This document shows positions 6,554 through 9,183 of a stretch of DNA of 9,183 nt, in pieces (positions within the stretch are counted from its first letter, which is position 1; every line of letters begins with the position of its first letter). Below the pieces are notes generated by a model. It ran no database searches and had not been told where the DNA came from. It saw only the letters and a program-made list of their open reading frames with translations. The DNA is taken from contig JAEUQS010000258.1 of the NCBI GenBank assembly GCA_016789625.1, positions 1 through 9,183 on the forward strand, written 5' to 3'. A program made the translations under genes and the position numbers. The stretch is from Acidobacteriota bacterium. GTDB taxonomy: Bacteria > Acidobacteriota > Thermoanaerobaculia > UBA5066.

Positions 6554-7051
6554 ATGAAGAATTTGCTGCGTGCCGGCCTCACCTCGTTGCTCTTCCTCCA
6601 GCCTCCCCTCGCCGCGGAGGACGGAAAGGCCGGAAAGGCGACGAAGCCGGAGAAGCCCGAGGCTTCGTCGAGCGTGGGCCAGGCGAAGAAGGAGCGAAAG
6701 ATGGAGAAGACCGAGAGCGGCCTTCAGTACGAGGATCTCGTGGTGGGCACCGGCGAGTCGCCGAAGAAGGGCAACACCTGCGTCATGCACTACACCGGGT
6801 GGCTTTTCGAGAACGGGGAGAAGGGCGAGAAGTTCGACAGCTCGCTGACCCGGGGAAAGCCGTTCGAGTTCGAGCTCGGGGTCGGCCGCGTCATCGCGGG
6901 CTGGGACGAGGGCGTCGGCTCGATGAAGGCCGGCGGCAAGCGCAATCTCGTGATTCCGCCGAGCCTGGGCTACGGAACGCGCGGCGCGGGCAACGTCATT
7001 CCTCCGAACGCGACGCTGTTCTTCGAAGTGGAGCTCCTCAGCTTCCGCTGA
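6554..7051 (+). CDS. Exported FKBP-type peptidyl-prolyl cis-trans isomerase
   Basis: It catalyses cis-trans isomerisation of X-Pro bonds during protein folding. The 165-aa protein begins with a probable Sec signal peptide: basic MKNLLRAG, hydrophobic LTSLLFL and a likely cut after LAA (residue 21). There is no lipobox cysteine, so the mature form should be soluble in the periplasm. A Lys/Ala/Pro-rich linker (about 24-52) leads to one FKBP domain (55-165). Its active-site residues match FKBP12: Y80 in HYTGWL, F94-D95, F104, V113-I114, W117, Y140 in SLGYG, I149 in VIPPNATL, and F157. GGAGA at 6540-6544 precedes the ATG by 9 nt. The upstream ATG at 6546 gives only MTK and a stop. M50 (base 6701) has its own strong ribosome binding site and could start a cytosolic form. 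It lies 57 nt after fbp and is functionally unrelated to it. Confidence 0.93.
   Translation: MKNLLRAGLTSLLFLQPPLAAEDGKAGKATKPEKPEASSSVGQAKKERKMEKTESGLQYEDLVVGTGESPKKGNTCVMHYTGWLFENGEKGEKFDSSLTRGKPFEFELGVGRVIAGWDEGVGSMKAGGKRNLVIPPSLGYGTRGAGNVIPPNATLFFEVELLSFR
6689..6703 (+). promoter_or_regulatory. Possible internal ribosome binding site and start in the FKBP gene
   Basis: AAGGAG (6689-6694) lies 6 nt before an in-frame ATG (6701), codon 50. Translation from here would give a 116-aa protein of exactly the FKBP domain, without the signal peptide. The sequence also encodes the Lys-Lys-Glu linker, so the resemblance may be a by-product of AAG and GAG codons. Confidence 0.3.
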
Positions 7052-7085
7052 GCGCGGATCACTCTCAGGAAGACGAGCGGGCTCC

Positions 7086-9119
7086 TTGAGCGATACGGCC
7101 ACCATTCTGACTCCCGAGCTCCTGAACAAGGCGCTCGGGCGCGTGCTCTCGGGCGCGCCGGACGTCTACGCCCGGTTCGACCGCAGATACCGGCGCCTCT
7201 TCCTGAGCGCCTCGGTCACCGCCCTCACGGGCTCCTCTCTCGACGTCGTGCTCGGCAAGACGCATCGCGAGCTGGGTTATCCGGAGGCGATCGCTCAGCT
7301 CTGGGAGGACGCGCTCGAGGCCGTGTTCACCACGGGCCTCACGTCGAAGCTGGATTCGGAGTCCGACACGATCCTGGGGCACCGGACGTTCGAGTTCTCG
7401 CTCTCGCCCGAGACGGGCCCGAACGGCACGGTCGAATCGGTTCTGGCGGTGGGACGCGACGTCACGGAAGAGCGGGCCATCCGCCGCATCGCCGACGGCC
7501 TTTCCCGCGCGGTCGGCGAGGCGTTCTTCCCCGGCCTCACGACCGCGCTGCGTGAGGTGGCCGTCGCCCGCGCCTGCGCCGTCTACCGCTTTCCGCCGGA
7601 GGAGGCCGAGTCCGAGGTGGGGCTCGCGCCCTCCGTACTCGCTCTCGCCATCGAGGAGGGCGCGATCGGGGAGGGCGAGCCCTTCGGGCTGGAAGCCGCG
7701 CGCCGCACCCTCGAGGGCGACGGACTGCAGATCGGCGAGGGCCTCGCCGCCGCGTTTCCCGGCGAGCCGGCCTTCACGAGGCTACGGCTCGAGTCGTACG
7801 TCGGCGTGCGGCTGGTCGCCTCCTCGGGCCGGGTTCTCGGGGTGCTCGGCGCCTTTCACGATCGTCCTCATGCACGGGGCGAAGGCGAGATGCTCCGCTC
7901 TCTCCTGCGCATCTTCGGCGCGCGCGCGGCCGCCGAGATCGAGCGGCTCGAATCCGAGGAGGCCCGCCGCCGGCTCGAGGCGCGCCTCTTCGAATCGCAG
8001 CGGCTCGAAAGCCTCGCGACTCTCGCCGGAGGGATCGCGCACGACTTCAACAACATCCTCACCGCCATCCACACGAACCTCTCCATGGTTCGCCAGAAGA
8101 CCCTTCCCGGCGCGCCGTCGGAGATCTACCTCGAGGAGATCAAGCTCGCGTCGCAGAGGGCCGACGAGCTCTGCCGCCAGATGCTCGCGTATTCGGGGCG
8201 CGGGCGGTTCCACCTCGAATCGCTCGACCTCGGCCGCTTCCTGGCCGATTCGGGAGGCCTCTCGAGCCTTTCGATTCCCCCGCAGGCCCACCTCACGAAA
8301 GACGTCGGCTCCTCGCTGCCCGAGGTCCTCGCCGACGCCGCCCAGGCGCGGCTCCTGCTCACGAGCCTCCTCGAGAACGCGTTCGAGGCGCTGCCCGGCG
8401 GCAGGGGCACGGTGACCATCGCCGTGCGGCGGAGCGAGCTCGCGCCGGCGCTCGTCGATCCCATCACCATCGTGGTGCCGCCCGTGGGCGACACGGTGAG
8501 CCTGGATGTCGCGGATCCCGGCCACGGCATGGACCCCGCGATCCTCGCGCGGGCCTTCGACCCGTTCTACAGCACGAAGTCCGCGGGCCGCGGGCTCGGG
8601 CTGGCCGCCGTGCTGGGCATCGTGAGGGGGCACCGGGCGGGCCTCCTCGTCTCCACCGGCCCGGCCGGCTCGGTCTTCCGCGTGCTCTTCCCCGTGGCCC
8701 CCGCCGGCTTGCAGCGGAAGCCCGAGGGATCCACGGGGACGATCCGCCGGCTGAAGATGGGAGGCACGGTGCTCGTCGTGGACGACGAGGATCTCGTGCG
8801 TCGCGGCCTCATCGCGATTCTCGGCGCCTCGGGCTACGACGTGCTGGAGGCCCGTGGAGGGACGGAAGCGCTCGAGGTCCTCTCCCGTCACGCGGGAGCC
8901 GTCGACGCCGTGCTCGTGGACCTCACGATGCCGGGCATGACGGGAGACCGCGTATGCGTCGAGATCCTGCAGCGCAGGCCCGGAACCCGCGTGGTGCTCA
9001 TGAGCGGCTACGATGCGATCGAGCTGGACGAAAGGCGGCGGGCCTGCGGCGCCGTGGACTTTCTTCAGAAGCCGTTCGGCGCGGCGATGCTGCTCTCGAC
9101 TCTCCAGAAGATCATCTAG
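7086..9119 (+). CDS. Soluble hybrid histidine kinase (PAS-GAF-HisKA-HATPase-receiver)
   Basis: A two-component sensor that would autophosphorylate on histidine and pass the phosphate to its own receiver. The 677-aa protein appears to have a PAS domain (about 22-128, ending in VGRDVTEER) and a divergent GAF-like domain (about 135-285). A short helical linker leads to HisKA, with the H-box GGIAHDFNNIL (315-325) and H319. The ATPase domain shows the N-box N431 in LLENAFEAL, D477 in DPGHGM, FDPFYSTK (491-498) and GRGLGLA (501-507). The receiver (about 560-677) has D566/D567, phosphoacceptor D612 in VDLTMPG, S640 and K662 in QKPF. HDFNN marks the HPK4-type kinases. There are no transmembrane segments, so it should sense an internal signal. 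No DNA-binding or effector domain is present, so output needs a partner not seen here. The TTG start is the longest choice with a weak ribosome site; GTG at 7143 is an alternative that keeps the PAS domain. Confidence 0.92.
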   Translation: MSDTATILTPELLNKALGRVLSGAPDVYARFDRRYRRLFLSASVTALTGSSLDVVLGKTHRELGYPEAIAQLWEDALEAVFTTGLTSKLDSESDTILGHRTFEFSLSPETGPNGTVESVLAVGRDVTEERAIRRIADGLSRAVGEAFFPGLTTALREVAVARACAVYRFPPEEAESEVGLAPSVLALAIEEGAIGEGEPFGLEAARRTLEGDGLQIGEGLAAAFPGEPAFTRLRLESYVGVRLVASSGRVLGVLGAFHDRPHARGEGEMLRSLLRIFGARAAAEIERLESEEARRRLEARLFESQRLESLATLAGGIAHDFNNILTAIHTNLSMVRQKTLPGAPSEIYLEEIKLASQRADELCRQMLAYSGRGRFHLESLDLGRFLADSGGLSSLSIPPQAHLTKDVGSSLPEVLADAAQARLLLTSLLENAFEALPGGRGTVTIAVRRSELAPALVDPITIVVPPVGDTVSLDVADPGHGMDPAILARAFDPFYSTKSAGRGLGLAAVLGIVRGHRAGLLVSTGPAGSVFRVLFPVAPAGLQRKPEGSTGTIRRLKMGGTVLVVDDEDLVRRGLIAILGASGYDVLEARGGTEALEVLSRHAGAVDAVLVDLTMPGMTGDRVCVEILQRRPGTRVVLMSGYDAIELDERRRACGAVDFLQKPFGAAMLLSTLQKII

Positions 9120-9183
9120 CCGCGGCCGGAGTGGATGCGCCGGACGCAGCGGTCCCGGCGTCCGCAGGGGACGTCCAGACAAC
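9120..9183. other. Downstream tail, no confident gene
   Basis: Sixty-four bases follow the kinase stop. A GTG at 9131 opens a frame that runs off the window (VDAPDAAVPASAG...), and an ATG at 9135 opens another (MRRTQRSRRP...). Neither has a clear ribosome binding site or recognisable residues, so I do not call a gene. The only other structure is the stem-loop at 9141-9164. Confidence 0.3.
9141..9164 (+). terminator. Stem-loop after the kinase gene, weak terminator candidate
   Basis: CGGACGC (9141-9147) is perfectly complementary to GCGTCCG (9158-9164) with a 10-nt loop, 21 nt after the kinase stop codon. It is well placed to end the transcript, but no T-run follows, so intrinsic termination would be inefficient. 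It may only stabilise the 3' end or be chance in GC-rich sequence. Confidence 0.3.

Noticed and set aside
6546..6557. Mini-frame ATG-ACG-AAA-TGA overlapping the FKBP start as a leader peptide
   Set aside because: Three codons only, with the ribosome site about 1 nt from its ATG, too close for efficient initiation.
8757..9119. Internal start at codon 558 (ATG 8757) giving a stand-alone receiver
   Set aside because: No Shine-Dalgarno at suitable spacing; hybrid kinases with a fused receiver are common, so there is no need to invoke it.
7782..9182. 466-codon minus-strand open frame reaching the window end
   Set aside because: It lies opposite the histidine kinase, whose catalytic motifs are intact in order. 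The antisense translation is low-complexity and rich in Arg, Glu and His.

Overview
This is a GC-rich (roughly two-thirds G+C by eye), densely packed bacterial segment. All eight genes are on the + strand, and third codon positions are mostly G or C. Four of the seven visible starts are not ATG: GTG for gnd, zwf and glk, and TTG for the kinase. This fits a high-GC soil or sediment lineage such as Acidobacteriota or Myxococcota-like bacteria. That placement is an impression from gene content and composition, not a demonstrated assignment. I see no phage, transposon, CRISPR, tRNA or rRNA signals.

Bases 1-6496 form one probable operon for glucose oxidation through the pentose phosphate pathway. 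In order it holds the 3' part of a transketolase gene (cut by the window start), a short-type 6-phosphogluconate dehydrogenase (gnd), glucose-6-phosphate dehydrogenase (zwf), 6-phosphogluconolactonase (pgl), glucokinase (glk) and class I fructose-1,6-bisphosphatase (fbp). Gaps are 74, 22, -1, -4 and 30 nt. The genes preceded by a gap (gnd, zwf, fbp) have strong Shine-Dalgarno sequences. The two overlapping genes (pgl, glk) lack one and look translationally coupled.

Together the enzymes take glucose to glucose-6-phosphate (Glk), to 6-phosphogluconolactone (Zwf), to 6-phosphogluconate (Pgl), and to ribulose-5-phosphate plus CO2 (Gnd). Transketolase then shuffles carbon back, and Fbp returns triose-derived fructose-1,6-bisphosphate to fructose-6-phosphate. 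That gene set favours a cyclic oxidative pentose phosphate pathway producing reducing power. Transaldolase, phosphoglucose isomerase and the pentose-phosphate isomerase/epimerase are not in the window; some could lie upstream.

Bases 6497-9183 are a different functional block. A 57-nt gap with two possible RNA hairpins leads to an exported FKBP-type peptidyl-prolyl isomerase, which has a second candidate start exactly at the catalytic-domain boundary. A soluble PAS-GAF-histidine kinase-receiver hybrid follows. The last 64 nt hold a stem-loop and no confident gene.

The region is mostly ordinary central metabolism and I found no convincing undescribed system. The points worth a second look are the operon composition, the fused archaeal-type transketolase, the unusual cofactor-loop residues of the 6-phosphogluconate dehydrogenase, the possible dual-localised FKBP and the intercistronic hairpins.
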